Assembly (NCBI GenBank): GCA_015178975.1
Contig: WHVD01000038.1
Coordinates: forward strand, 248,001-312,000
DNA from: Hysterangium stoloniferum
Lineage: Eukaryota; Basidiomycota; Agaricomycetes; Hysterangiales; Hysterangiaceae
Reading direction: 5' to 3'
Length of the DNA stretch: 64,000 nt
The position numbers and the translations under genes are program-made. Position 1 is the first letter of the stretch, and every line of letters starts with the position of its first letter. Shown here piece by piece: positions 38,878-49,268 of this stretch. A model generated the notes under the pieces. The model was not told the DNA's origin. It did no database searches and saw only the letters and a list, made by a program, of their open reading frames with translations.

Positions 38878-39490
38878 CTAAGTCAAGCGGTAGGCGACGA
38901 ATGGGTTAGAGTTGGGGCTGAAATAGTAGGAGATGAGACCGTAGATGATTGAGACTGACACAGGATTTCTAACGGTAAAAACCGATGAATTCTTCCTGCT
39001 CTCTTTTAAAGGCAAACACTCGCGTGTCAATAAAAGGTGAAGTCGCTGGCCACAGAGACCTGCACGAAAACAAAGCATATTCAGGGACATAATTCTCACC
39101 TCTGCTTGCAATAAAGGTAACACGGACCCATCCGAGGTAAGCGGAGATTCGCAATGTGGATATTCTTCACCAGGTGACATAGGCTCTAAATCGATGGATG
39201 AAGGGAGTAGGTGATTCAGTGATGCAATGAACTTCTCGAGTGTCGAATACGTCGCACAAGACCCGCGCTCTCCTGTAACAAAATTCTGTCCAACCTCATA
39301 TCTATTAATTACATCATTTAATATCTTGTAGACCTTGTCTGTGCACGGTTGGAACAAGTCACCCGCACGATGATTTTGATGAATCCTGACAGTATGGGCG
39401 CTAGATATTCTTGGAAATAGACGTCCCTGGAATTTGGCCGGTAATGAAAGGCTCGAAACATCTACAACCCAACAAATGGTTCCAACGCCT
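38878..39490 (-). CDS. Hypothetical ORF or gene remnant, not recognised
   Basis: On the minus strand a frame stays open for roughly 200 codons without an ATG at its upstream end: VVDVSSLSLPAKFQGRLFPR, then DLFQPCTDKVYKILNDVINR, YSTLEKFIASLNHLLPSSID and GSVLPLLQAE. A good 40-bp intron candidate (gtgagaa...cgtgcag) follows AE near 39,060-39,100, after which three frames are possible. Composition looks protein-like, but there is no family match and no start exon. It may be a real gene with an upstream exon I failed to find, or the remnant of one. Confidence 0.3.
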
Positions 39491-39768
39491 GAAGATACAT
39501 CGTAAAGCTAATACATGTGTGCAGGTTACCATAGATCATGCGGTCTATTCAGTAAGTAGGCGCGTGCATGGTGGTTGATGTATGACGGAAATGGTAGAAA
39601 GGTCAAGTAAATAAACATCATGGGACAGTTAGTAAGAGCTTCATTGGTAAGTTGCAAGATGAGCGTTTCTTGGTTCAGGCTTCAGGTGCTTTTTGACGTT
39701 AGAAACGCGTAATGCTTCGCTAGAGAAAATACCCCTGGATTGAATATCGACAGGGGGGAAGTGAAATG

Positions 39769-39820
39769 TACAGAGCAGTTACCACAGAGCAGTTACCACA
39801 GAGCAGTCACCACAGAACAG
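39769..39820. repeat. 14-bp direct tandem repeat, about 3.7 copies
   Basis: The unit cacagagcagttac repeats nearly four times with a few substitutions, about 500 bp upstream of the VPS1 start. Confidence 0.85.
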
Positions 39821-40326
39821 TGTCTAACTTCATCGGCGGCAGCGAATTGTCTGCTCCCTGAATTCTGCTGAAGGTGAACTTGAGTAGTCTTCCTCATTGA
39901 ATCTATTGGAACGTCATCCTTGGAGTTAGTTATTCATACTTGATCTCAGAGCTAACATTCCTTAAGGTCGGATCAGTCACGGCCAGATATGTTCAAAATT
40001 TTAGAGACGGACGACGTGTGGTGCATCGGCTCGAGCGTTTCCAATAATTTCTCGAGAATTTGATCATATTTCCATTGCAGTTCTTATCATCAAAAGGTCT
40101 TAGAACCTAAGGGTCTTGAAGAGTAGGCCTTCGGGTTCCAGAGATACTAAGTAACTCTAAATCTTTAGGTATTCCACTAACAATGCAAGTGTGCAAGTCG
40201 GTGAATATTGTTGGTCACGCGAAAACACGAAGGAGGGCGGAGGTAATTTCAACTCCGAACTAACTACGCCTGCGTACACATAAACTGCGCCTTCTTCTTT
40301 TCCACCTCTCTCTCCTACCATACAAC

Positions 40327-43161
40327 ATGACACAGAACGGTTTAGGGGTAGAGATTGTGAATGTTATCAACAAGCTCCAGGACGTCTTTTCTGCCGTTGG
40401 CTCATCGGCAGCCTCGATAGACTTGCCTCAAATCTGTGTGCTAGGGAGTCAAAGTAGTGGGAAAAGTAGTGTCTTAGAGGTGGTGTATTTTGTTAGGTTT
40501 GTTTGTTATGATTCTCATGTTAGCTTTATTAGAACATTGTTGGTCGGGATTTCTTACCTCGTGGCACTGGTATCGTCACTCGGCGACCTCTGGTAATTCA
40601 CAGTAGGAACTGCTTCGCACACGTTCCTGATCCAAACCAATTACAGATCCTACAGTTAATTAATCGAACAGCAACTGCTAAGGCTACTAATGGGACTGCT
40701 GGTATGTATTTTAGTGCCATTTTTGGCGTGGCGTTAATTCATGCGGGCCCTTCAGGCCAAACTGCCAACAGTACTAATCCTATAAACGAGAATGAGTGGG
40801 GCGAATTTCTTCATCTGCCAGGAGAGAAATTTTACGACTTCCAAAAAATCCGAGCCGAGATTATTAAAGATACCGAAGCCAAGACCGGCAAAAATGCAGG
40901 CATGTCCATATTTCTGTGCATTGGTTAAGGGCAATACCTGAATGTAGTTGGTACTATTTATCGTGATGAACAGGAATCTCACCACAGCCTATCAATCTTC
41001 GCATTTATTCGCCAAATGTTGTTACCTTGACACTCGTCGATCTTCCAGGTCTCACCAAGGTTCCTGTTGGTGATCAGCCCAAAGACATCGAGAAACAAAT
41101 TCGCGACATGCTTGTCAGATATATTTCCAGGCCGTCATGTGTAATATTAGCGGTCACGGCTGCGAATACCGATTTAGCAAACTCTGATGGTCTCAAGATG
41201 GCCAGGGAGGTTGATCCTGAAGGAACGCGCACAATCGGTGTTTTGACGAAGGTCGATCTCATGTGCGTCCAGTGATTTTTATTCTTTCTTAATGAATGAC
41301 TTTTTCTTTCAATAATAGGGACCAAGGTACAGATGTTGTGGACATCCTCGCCGGCCGAGTCATCCCACTAAGACTTGGTTATGTGGCGGTTGTCAACCGT
41401 GGTCAGCGAGACATTGAGCAAGGGAAACAGATTAGTGCTGCCCTTGAGAATGAACGACTATATTTCGAAAACCATCCGTCGTATAGGAGCAAGAGCCAGT
41501 TTTGTGGAACACCTTTTCTCGCTCGCAAGCTGAACACAGTATGTTTTTCCTCTGTCCTGTTCGAGATTTACCTTCACACGGATATATCGACATTTAGCTC
41601 TTGATGCATCATATTCGCGCCACTTTGCCAGATATTAAGGCTCGCATAACCCAACAGCAACAAAAGTTCAATGCCGAGTTACAGACACTAGGTGGAGCTA
41701 TGGGTGATACGAGCTCAGGAAATGTTGTCCTTTCTGTTATTACAGAGTTTACATCTGAGTTCCGCACTGTTATTGATGGAAACACAAATGATTTGTCTCT
41801 CAACGAATTATCGGGTGGTGCAAGAATCAGCTTTGTATTCCACGAACTATTCAACAATGGTGTTAAATCCATAGATCCCTTTGACCAGGTAAAAGATGGG
41901 GATATTCGTACTATTCTATATAATTCTTCCGTAAGTCTGATGTACTCTATCCACCAATACAGAGAGTAACTGACTCTTCTTTTAGGGATCAACACCAGCC
42001 CTATTTGTTGGTACAACGGCATTCGAAGTCATTGTGAAACAACAGATCAAGCGGCTGGAAGATCCTGCGTTGAAATGTTGTCAGCTAGTTTATGATGAGC
42101 TTATCCGTATTCTCGGCCAGTTGCTCGCAAAAATTGTATGTGCAAATTTTTATGAGCTATTGATGTGGTTTAAATATTCATGGCAAATGCAGCAAGCGTT
42201 CAGGCGGTATCCGGCCCTGCGAGAGCGCTTCAACGCAGTAGTGGTCGCATTCTTCAAGAAGGCTATGACCCCTACAAACAAATTAGTATCTGATCTAGTC
42301 GCGTTCGTATAATTTTATCGGAGACTTTCGTGTTCTGAACAAATTTATATTGTAGCATGCAAGCGTGCTATGTCAACACAACACACCCCGATTTCTTGAA
42401 CGGCCACAAGGTATGTAAATGAAAGGCAGTATATAATGCCGGTATACTGAAATACATTGCAGGCAATGGGCATCGTGACCGAGCGATTAAATGCGAATAA
42501 GCCTCCGCCACCATCTGACAATCCCAAGACGGGCAAACTTGCTCCAGGCACGATCAACAACAACAAGGACTTGGATGTTGAGATTAGGAAGGAGGAACCC
42601 AGTTTCTTTGGATCTTTCTTCTCTGGTGGCAAAACGACCGCTGCTAAGAAGAAAGGACCATCAACAATGGAAGCTGTGAGTTATCCTCGATGTGCGAATT
42701 ATTCATTACTCTTCATGTAACGAGTTCAACAGCCACCAGCGATTATTCGTCCCCAAGCCGCACTGAGCGAGCGAGAGACGATTGAAACCGATGTCATCAG
42801 TACGTTTCTGAACCCTTTTAAAAAAAAAGGAATAATACCCATTCGGTCTACCTTCTAGAACTCCTGATCCATTCATACTTTAACATCGTGAAGCGTGAAA
42901 TGATTGACATGGTTCCAAAGGCCATCTCACTCACACTTGTCAATCACTCCAAAGAAACCTTGCAAAGAGAACTACTGGAGGAACTTTACAAGCCTGATGT
43001 ATTAGAAGAATTGCTTAAGGAGTCCGACTTCGTTATCAGCCGGCGAAAGGAGGTTCTTTCCATGATACAAGCCTTGAATAAAGCCGAGGAGTACGTGCTC
43101 AATGATTTTCCAACTGCAATCAAAATTAACTCGTATCTTTAGGATTGTGGCTGGGGTCTAA
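40327..43161 (+). CDS. VPS1: Dynamin-related GTPase Vps1
   Basis: A large self-assembling GTPase that drives scission in Golgi/endosome-to-vacuole traffic and in peroxisome division. It starts [21 protein letters not shown]1 is [13 protein letters not shown], completed across an intron by [20 protein letters not shown] (switch I). G3 is [20 protein letters not shown] and G4 is [20 protein letters not shown]. The middle domain includes [29 protein letters not shown] and [20 protein letters not shown]. The insert is Pro/Lys-rich ([12 protein letters not shown]) with no PH domain, and the GED ends with [20 protein letters not shown] and ALNKAEEIVAGV. The last intron is 43097-43142 (approximate), giving TAA at 43159-43161. 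About 700 aa. The VPS1 rather than DNM1 label rests on [17 protein letters not shown] and the GED ending. Confidence 0.93.
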
Positions 43162-43272
43162 TACATAGACGACTGCTCTTTGCCTGAGATATATGACTAA
43201 CCTATGAGTATGAGGGGTATAATACCTGTTTTTGTCCTTGTTCTCAGTTAATGGCATATATATTATTGTCTC

Positions 43273-45004
43273 TCATTGAACTCTGGCTAGTATCTGTTGA
43301 TATCCTTCTTGTACATTTTGATATGTGACTTCTAATTTCTCGATACGCTCTTCTTTGTCAAGTTGAACCAGCGCGTCCTGAGTGAATAGATGAGAATGTT
43401 ACAGCAAAACATGAAAGAGTGAATCTAACAAAGTTAAACCGATACAGTCGCTCCTTGACCTGTAAACGAAAAGCGCGGGCTGCCTTGGCGTCTGAGGGTT
43501 GTAAGGAACGCAGAATAAGCATTTCGATGAGTCGTTGGAATTGCCGCTTCAGAACAGAAACAACAGGCTCAATAATGCGAGTCAAACGGTCGTGAAGGGT
43601 CGGTCGTACCTTTGCAATCTTCAGTCTGACCCGCCACTGCTCGACCCAGGCTTTATTGGCAGGTGGCCCGAGCTTCCCCTTCCCCGGCGGTTGGCCGTAT
43701 CCTTCACTCGTAAACGCGGTGTTTTCCAGAAGCATCTGCAGATCATTCTTGTCCCTCAAGTCCTCGAAGGCCTCTGCAGGGTCTTCGATGGTGAGTTCCA
43801 GGACATCTTCCCTTGTTAGAAGGTATCGATACAATGCATTGTATAGCTCGGCTGTAAAGGGCAGGCTTGCCATCAGATGAATGGCTTGGAGTCAACGTCG
43901 GCTACATACAGCCATGTCCGTGTCGCTGATATGGGGTCAGAATGACAAATTGGCTAGAAGGACGAGGAAAATATGAGAGCTCAGAGGGCCTTGGGGAAAT
44001 GGAGGGTCGCAAATACCTCAGCCTCAGCCTGATCTTGTCTGGCCAGCACCAAAATGGGTACAAAGACGAATAGCCTGCAAAATGATACACATCGAGGTCT
44101 TTCCGTCGTCGTCGCTCATATAACACGACAAATTCCCATCTATCGTCGTCTTCCTGGATGTACGACCCTGCCTCTATATAGAGCAGGATAAAGAGCTGCA
44201 TGCGGCGATGGTAGTCTCGAAAGCCAGGCGTCGACATCGTCGTCTACGGAAGTCCTGTCCAGCGTCATCCCCCGCACAGAATGGACGGGGCACGTACATG
44301 ATACACCTCGAATGTCACCGTGTCGTCCTCGTCCGCGCCAATGGGCGCATCATCGCGCGTCTTGCCCTTCCCTTTGCCGGGGACGCGACGTGTGTATGAC
44401 GCGATCTTTGTGCCGATGGGGCGGAACGAGTGTGCATCCTGCTCGACGCGTTTTCGAAACTCGGGTTCGGATTTTAGGTAGTCTAGTGGGCTGGAGATGA
44501 GCAAGAGATGCAAGAAAGGCAGGAGGGCTCTGGACGTGCCGGATGGTATGAATTTATACAACGTTCGTTCGATGTCATCGGCAGTTTTGGGGAGTGCAGC
44601 AGAGTGCTTTATGGAGAGGTATTGGACCAGTGATCCGGACGCGAATTTCAGCTGAAAGACCGGGGTTAGTCGTTCCTTGAGACATGGGGGTAGTAGAGCG
44701 TCTCACATCCACCCTCAGATTCTGGTAGCCATATATCTTCTCCTCTTCACCAAATATCTTCAGAGTGTTAACGATATTTACTTAAATGACACGTGAGTAA
44801 CGCGTACCGGATATGTGAAAGTGGGATGGAAGTCTTCATAGTCTTCGTCCTCCCCCAACAATGCTTGGTCTTCCTTTGCACGCACTACATGATCGGTAAG
44901 ACCACAAGCTGTATTCCTCTCACAACTTTTTATGGCTCACCCATTGAAAGGTATAACGCATCATTGGAGTTCGCGGTCCAAATTGGAGAGTCTGCACTAG
45001 CCAT
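43273..45004 (-). CDS. HAT1: Histone acetyltransferase type B catalytic subunit Hat1
   Basis: Hat1 acetylates newly made histone H4 at Lys5/Lys12 before deposition. Exons read MASADSPIWTANSNDALYLS, then VRAKEDQALLGEDEDYEDFH with PTFTYP, IFGEEEKIYGYQNLRVD, TLYKFIPSGTSRALLPFLHL, the acetyltransferase core LFILLYIEAGSYIQEDDDRW, FVVLYERRRR and YHFAGYSSLYPFWCWPDKIR. The acetyl-CoA loop is SQFVILTPYQRHGHG (Q/RxxGxG). LTIEDPAEAFEDLRDKNDLQ follows, and the C-terminus is VQLDKEERIEKLEVTYQNVQ before TGA (43273-43275). About 460 aa. The start exon is short and its intron 1 is about 55 bp. A decayed copy of exon 1 and the promoter lies 1.1 kb upstream. Confidence 0.94.
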
Positions 45005-45331
45005 TTCGACAAAATCTAGTGTATGTACAATACTTCAGGTTCCGCGTGGGATAGTGTTTTGGCGTGTGAAAAAGTGATCGCAGAGTCGGATCAAAATAAA
45101 ACCAAATTCTAGGGTCAACGAAAACACGTAATAAAGCATGGTCAACAGAAAAAGGAAGAAAAATATACGTGATAGTGTCCATGGATTTGAATATCGACAC
45201 TACTGTAGACAGGCAATGAAGCCACAAGCAAACAAAGGAAAGAGGAGTGTCCGATCGAGATGTCCACGAGGAAGAGCGGTGGGAGACGGCTCTAAATTAA
45301 TAGTCTGTCACAGATTTCATTATTCTAATTA

Positions 45332-45436
45332 ATTAGAGTATTTGCAACTAATATATATTAGCAAACTGAATGGTGTTCCTGATATGAATATCAGGAATCA
45401 ATTCAGTTTGCTAATATTTCATTAGTTCTCTAATAA
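45332..45436. repeat. Long inverted repeat (hairpin), about 29-bp arms, almost no loop
   Basis: The arms are 45356-45385 and 45388-45416. TATTAGCAAACTGAAT pairs with ATTCAGTTTGCTAATA and TTCCTGATAT with ATATCAGGAA, with one 4/3-nt mismatch bubble and a 2-nt loop. Weaker pairing extends outward (ttagag...ctaactaa). It looks like a foldback MITE or a cruciform-forming spacer between HAT1 and GLR1. Confidence 0.85.
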
Positions 45437-45714
45437 TATTTAATCAAACTGTTATTATTGTTCTACGCGTTGTGCCGCCTGGAGAACAATAGGACATTTT
45501 CATACATAAATACTAGCCTACCACTCATGTATTTACCCTATCCGTTTGCCTCCTCCTACAACACAGAGGTCAAACGGAATACATTCTTCCTCTTACCTGA
45601 TATTTTTCTGAGCCTTGATAATCGATCTCAACAATGAACAATGACACCCACCGGCATACATAGATGTAGCGTCAAAATAGGCCAAAGGGTAAGAGTCACA
45701 ATCTTTTTCCCGGG

Positions 45715-45779
45715 AATTTTAAATCGTCTAAAAGCTGGTTGCGTATTGGGACACCATTGCTTTTAGATAATTTAAAATT
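45715..45779. repeat. Inverted repeat with 21-bp arms
   Basis: AATTTTAAATcgTCTAAAAGC (45715-45735) pairs with its near-complement at 45759-45779 around a 23-nt loop; the only mismatches are the central two bases. Second strong hairpin in the HAT1-GLR1 spacer. Confidence 0.85.
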
Positions 45780-46031
45780 GCCGAGGAGGAGATTTCAACT
45801 CATACCCCTCGGGCTCAAGTTACCTATGGCACCAAAGAGGTGAGAATATCTCAATCAGGTGCTGCACTATCCTCAAAGACTGTACACAGCATTGAAGGCA
45901 ATCCAGAAGCGAGTTTGGGACATGGCAGTGGAAAATGTTCTAACATGCTATCTTCCAGACGCAATGCTATACCTACCAGCATACAGTGTACTACGGATGC
46001 GTCATCGTAGCGTCTCACGCGTGCCGGATTA

Positions 46032-46375
46032 TCGGTAAGACCACTTGCTGTATCCCTCTCAACTTTCTATAGCTCACACATTGAAATATATAACGTATTG
46101 GAGAACCTGCATTGGCCATTTCGACGAAATCTATAGTAGATTCTCCGCGTGGGATAGCGTTTTACGCCAGCAGTCTATATTTTAAAGAGTACGATGTACA
46201 TGCGGTCAAAATAGACAAATTCTATCGTAGAGTTACGAGTTCTAAACAAATATATGTAGTAAGTAAAAATATCATCTACGAGAAGCGCGGACAAACCTTC
46301 TCCGGATCTATAACAATACATAGTTCAGAGAACAGTCGGATTCAGTCCGATTAACAGGAAGAAAAAGAAAACATA
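46032..46375 (-). pseudogene. Decayed copy of the HAT1 promoter, exon 1 and intron 1
   Basis: On the same strand as HAT1, this segment aligns with 44893-45165. Shared landmarks are tcggtaagacca, ctgtat.cctctca, ggctca/agctcac, cattgaaa, cactagccatttcgac, tccgcgtgggatag.gttttg and, at the far end, aggaagaaaaa...atacgtg. The ATG is kept but the reading frame (MANAGSPIRYIFQ) lacks several codons and no exon 2 follows, so it is non-functional. The similarity stops near the exon 2 boundary on one side and within the GLR1 last intron on the other. Confidence 0.75.
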
Positions 46376-48081
46376 CGTGGGATGGATGGCAACAGTGTTA
46401 TCCAAGTCTTGTTTAGTAGCTAATGCACCAGTCGTGTAAGAAAATGATGAGATAGAGTTCCTAATGCAACGCACCGCCCATCTTGACAGCAACACCAAAT
46501 CCCTGCATTATTTCATCGCTTCCAAGCCCAAGAAGATGTACACCAACAACCTTCTCCTCTTCCCCTGCGACGATCAGTTTGTACACACTTGGCTCTTTAT
46601 GCTCTTCAGATACCATGCTAAAGTAAAGAGCACGGAATGACGAGTTATCTGTCAAGTTATATGAGCTCTACATAAAGCCGCACAGTTCGGTATCAACGAA
46701 CAGATCTTGACCGCGTCGCCATACTTCTCTCGTGCCTCGGGCTCAGTTAAGCCCACTGATGCAATCGGTGGGTGGCTATTCTCATCATTAGCATCTACAA
46801 GGTGAAGCAGTAAAGAAACACGAACGAAAAGACCACAGTAGGAATGTTCTTATAATCCAATTTGTCGTTAGCAAATTTCTTCGGGCCAAACAGACGATTT
46901 GCTAGTTTGCGTCCTGCAGCAATAGCGACAGGCGTAAGCAATGCTTTGCCAGCAACGTCGCCAATTGCTGTAATTCCTGGAACATCGGTGTTCTGATATT
47001 CATCTACAATAACATTGCCATGTTTGTCAGTTTTAACATTCACCGAGTCGAGACCGAGATCATCCGTCTCCGCTTGACGTCCGATGGCCCATAGCACTAC
47101 ATCCACTTCGATTTTCTCCCCGTTATCGGTGTGCACGGTCAATGGGCTGCCTTTCTGGCCTTCGACACGAACGACATTGGTCTTCTTATGGAACTTCACG
47201 CCGGTATGCTCCATCCAGTTCGTCAGCGTATCTTGCAAAGCAGGGTCAAATGTGCGCAAGATGCGTTCGTGTCGGATGAGAAGGTGCGTCTCTGACCCGA
47301 GAGTGTTGAATATTCCAGCAAGCTCCACTGCGATATACCCCGCACCAACGACCGCCACCCGTTTAGGTTGATCTTCTAGGTCAAAAAAACCGTCCGACGA
47401 TATGCCCAGTTCCGCACCAGGGATCTGATCACTGGATGGAATTGTTGGCCGTCCGCCAACAGCGATGCATATGTTTTCCGCATCAAGCGTATACACACTT
47501 CCGTCTGGCCGTGTGACCTCGACTGTATGCGCGCCCTTGAGACGAGCCCAACCGTGATGCTCCTCGACATTGTCTTTCACAAGGTTGTTCTCGTATATAC
47601 CGTTGAGACGCTTGATGTAGGCATCACGTCTCGGCTTGAAAGTTGCCCAGTCAAATTTAGGCTCTGCTGGGACGGGAAAGCCGTATCCATCAGCGCCGGC
47701 TCGAATTTTGTCTGCGATATCGGCAGCATGCCACATGATCTGGATAAAAAATTGACATTATGAGAAAAGGACGGAAAGCTTTCTCCACACCTTCTTGGGT
47801 ACACATCCTTTTGAAATGCAGCTATATCAGAACACAGTGATTGAACAGGTTAACGTATGACTGACCGACATTAACACATGTACCTCCCAATCTGTTGGAC
47901 GCCTCAATGAGGGCAACCTTCTTTCCATAGGAGGCCGCTCGCCGCTATTCAGGCAGATCAGGACATAGATCTTTTTTCTGTATAGAACACGAAATTTCAC
48001 CGATGCTCCCATTCCACCACTCCCTCCTCCGATTACAACGAAATCATATCGTCCAGGCGTAGGTTTAGTTACAGGTGCCAT
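46351..48081 (-). CDS. GLR1: Glutathione reductase with an aberrant C-terminal end
   Basis: It reduces oxidised glutathione with NADPH. From MAPVTKPTPGRYDFVVIGGG (FAD motif GGGSGGMGAS) the frame continues to RRAASYGKKVALIEASNRLG, then the redox disulfide CVNVGC split by an intron in GTCVNVG|CVPKKV. The NADPH-binding fold is RVAVVGAGYIAVELAGIFNT, followed by IAVGGRPTIPSSD, NTDVPGITAIGDVAGKALLT, HPPIASVGLTEPEAREKYGD and GLGSDEIMQGFGVAVKMGAT. It then reads TKQDLDNTVAIHP. Normal enzymes finish T-S-x-E-E-L-V-T after this His-Pro. Here the frame runs into a donor-like cgtatg and stops (TAA 46351-46353) after RMFSFSSC; the nearest acceptor (46,310 area) would instead add HPEKVCPRFS. The usual terminal exon is not found before HAT1. 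Functionality is therefore doubtful. Confidence 0.85.
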
Positions 48082-49030
48082 CGTAGTAAATGTGCGTGTA
48101 ATCTAACGAATAGTAGAGCCGTGTCATAAGATCCCAGCATAAGTATCTGCGGAATACATACGAACCTGTGATAATCGTGTATTCGCGCAACGCAGATGAG
48201 CCAGAGTTGTTCTGTTGATGAGACTCGGTGGTCTCGTCTCTTATATAAAGGGTGCGTGAATTCCGATAAATGTAGTGCCGAATGCGCAATCTTTGTCAGC
48301 CTTCCCCAGGTTGCCAAGCGCATTGCTGAACTGTATGATCTATATTATAATATGCTTTCAAGTACAGTGCACATGGACTCCGTATGTTCCGCCTCTGGCG
48401 TCCTCTTTGTCCGATTTATCGTATGTGTTTCATATAAACAAACTGAACAAAGAATGGAGACTTTTACTCGATTTGATAGACGAACTAGTAAGGTATCACG
48501 TCTTGAACGCTTGACATAACGAACGTTATTATAAATCGGTGGTCTTGATTTCTGTGGATGAATCATCCTATGTGGTCTCATCCAACGTGCCTTGACAACC
48601 CCTGCATTTAATGACCAGCTCCAGATTCCATTATGCAACACTCGGAGACTCTGCATTCAAAGCTCCTCGAAGTCCGGCGATGGAGAGAATGCATATCTGT
48701 CTAAGCAAGGTCAGGTTGGGCCGCCACCCGATTCTGCGCTCTCCGCCCTTTGGTAGGCCTCGATAATCGTAATAGCTAATGCTATAATATGTTGAAGTTT
48801 TCGTGATGCTGTTCCTAGACCCAATCACGTTAGAGTATAGTAATCGCTTACTAATATCCCCATATTGTTTGAGCTCCTTGCAGCTCGCTATGGAATTCCC
48901 AAAATTCAACATAATAATGATGTCATTCCGATGAAGACAGTTACCACTGACTTGGAGTCTTATACTGTATTACTCTCCTATACTGGCTACAAGTGTGTCT
49001 CTACTTTGAGAGATGTCCCTCTTTAACTGA
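48082..49030. other. Intergenic region between GLR1 and the Mutator-like element
   Basis: About 950 bp. A plus-strand open stretch near 48,340-48,514 (LSYVFHINKLNKEWRLLLDL) is protein-like but has no start, splice partners or family match. The rest shows no gene or repeat. This is the edge between the gene-dense and repeat-rich parts of the window. Confidence 0.45.
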
Positions 49031-49039
49031 AGAAATATT

Positions 49040-49138
49040 GGGTGTGCTTATAACCTCCGACTGAAGGCCAGCGCCTATCATGTAATCAGTTCACACGGGT
49101 CGTTAAGTTACCGGCAGGCTGTTGGCTGGCGTCATTCT
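49040..49138 (+). repeat. Left terminal inverted repeat of the MULE
   Basis: 99-bp TIR directly after the 9-bp target duplication at 49031-49039; pairs with 51865-51963 with nine transitions. Confidence 0.95.
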
Positions 49139-49268
49139 TCTAAGTCATGAGTGTCCATTTTAGTTTGGATCCCAGATTTTGAGATTAATCTTTTTAGACC
49201 AGGAGGGTAACAGCTAATTACAATTAATTGAATCTGAAGGTATTAAAGAGGGATAGTCAGGAAATAAA

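Larger units (their letters stand above)
38364..40326. other. Intergenic region with a doubtful ORF and a short tandem repeat
   Basis: Almost 2 kb between EI24 and VPS1. It contains the doubtful minus-strand ORF at 38878-39490 and a 14-bp repeat at 39769-39820. The 200 bp before VPS1 are pyrimidine-rich on the coding strand (cttcttcttttccacctctctctcc, near 40,290-40,315), typical of a fungal transcription start. Confidence 0.5.

Noticed and set aside
39769..39820. CRISPR-like array
   Set aside because: The 14-bp repeats are directly adjacent, without spacers, and the genome is eukaryotic.
45780..45880. tRNA-derived SINE suggested by a B-box-like gagttgaaatctcc on the minus strand
   Set aside because: No A box at proper distance and no cloverleaf; left as part of the hairpin-rich spacer.
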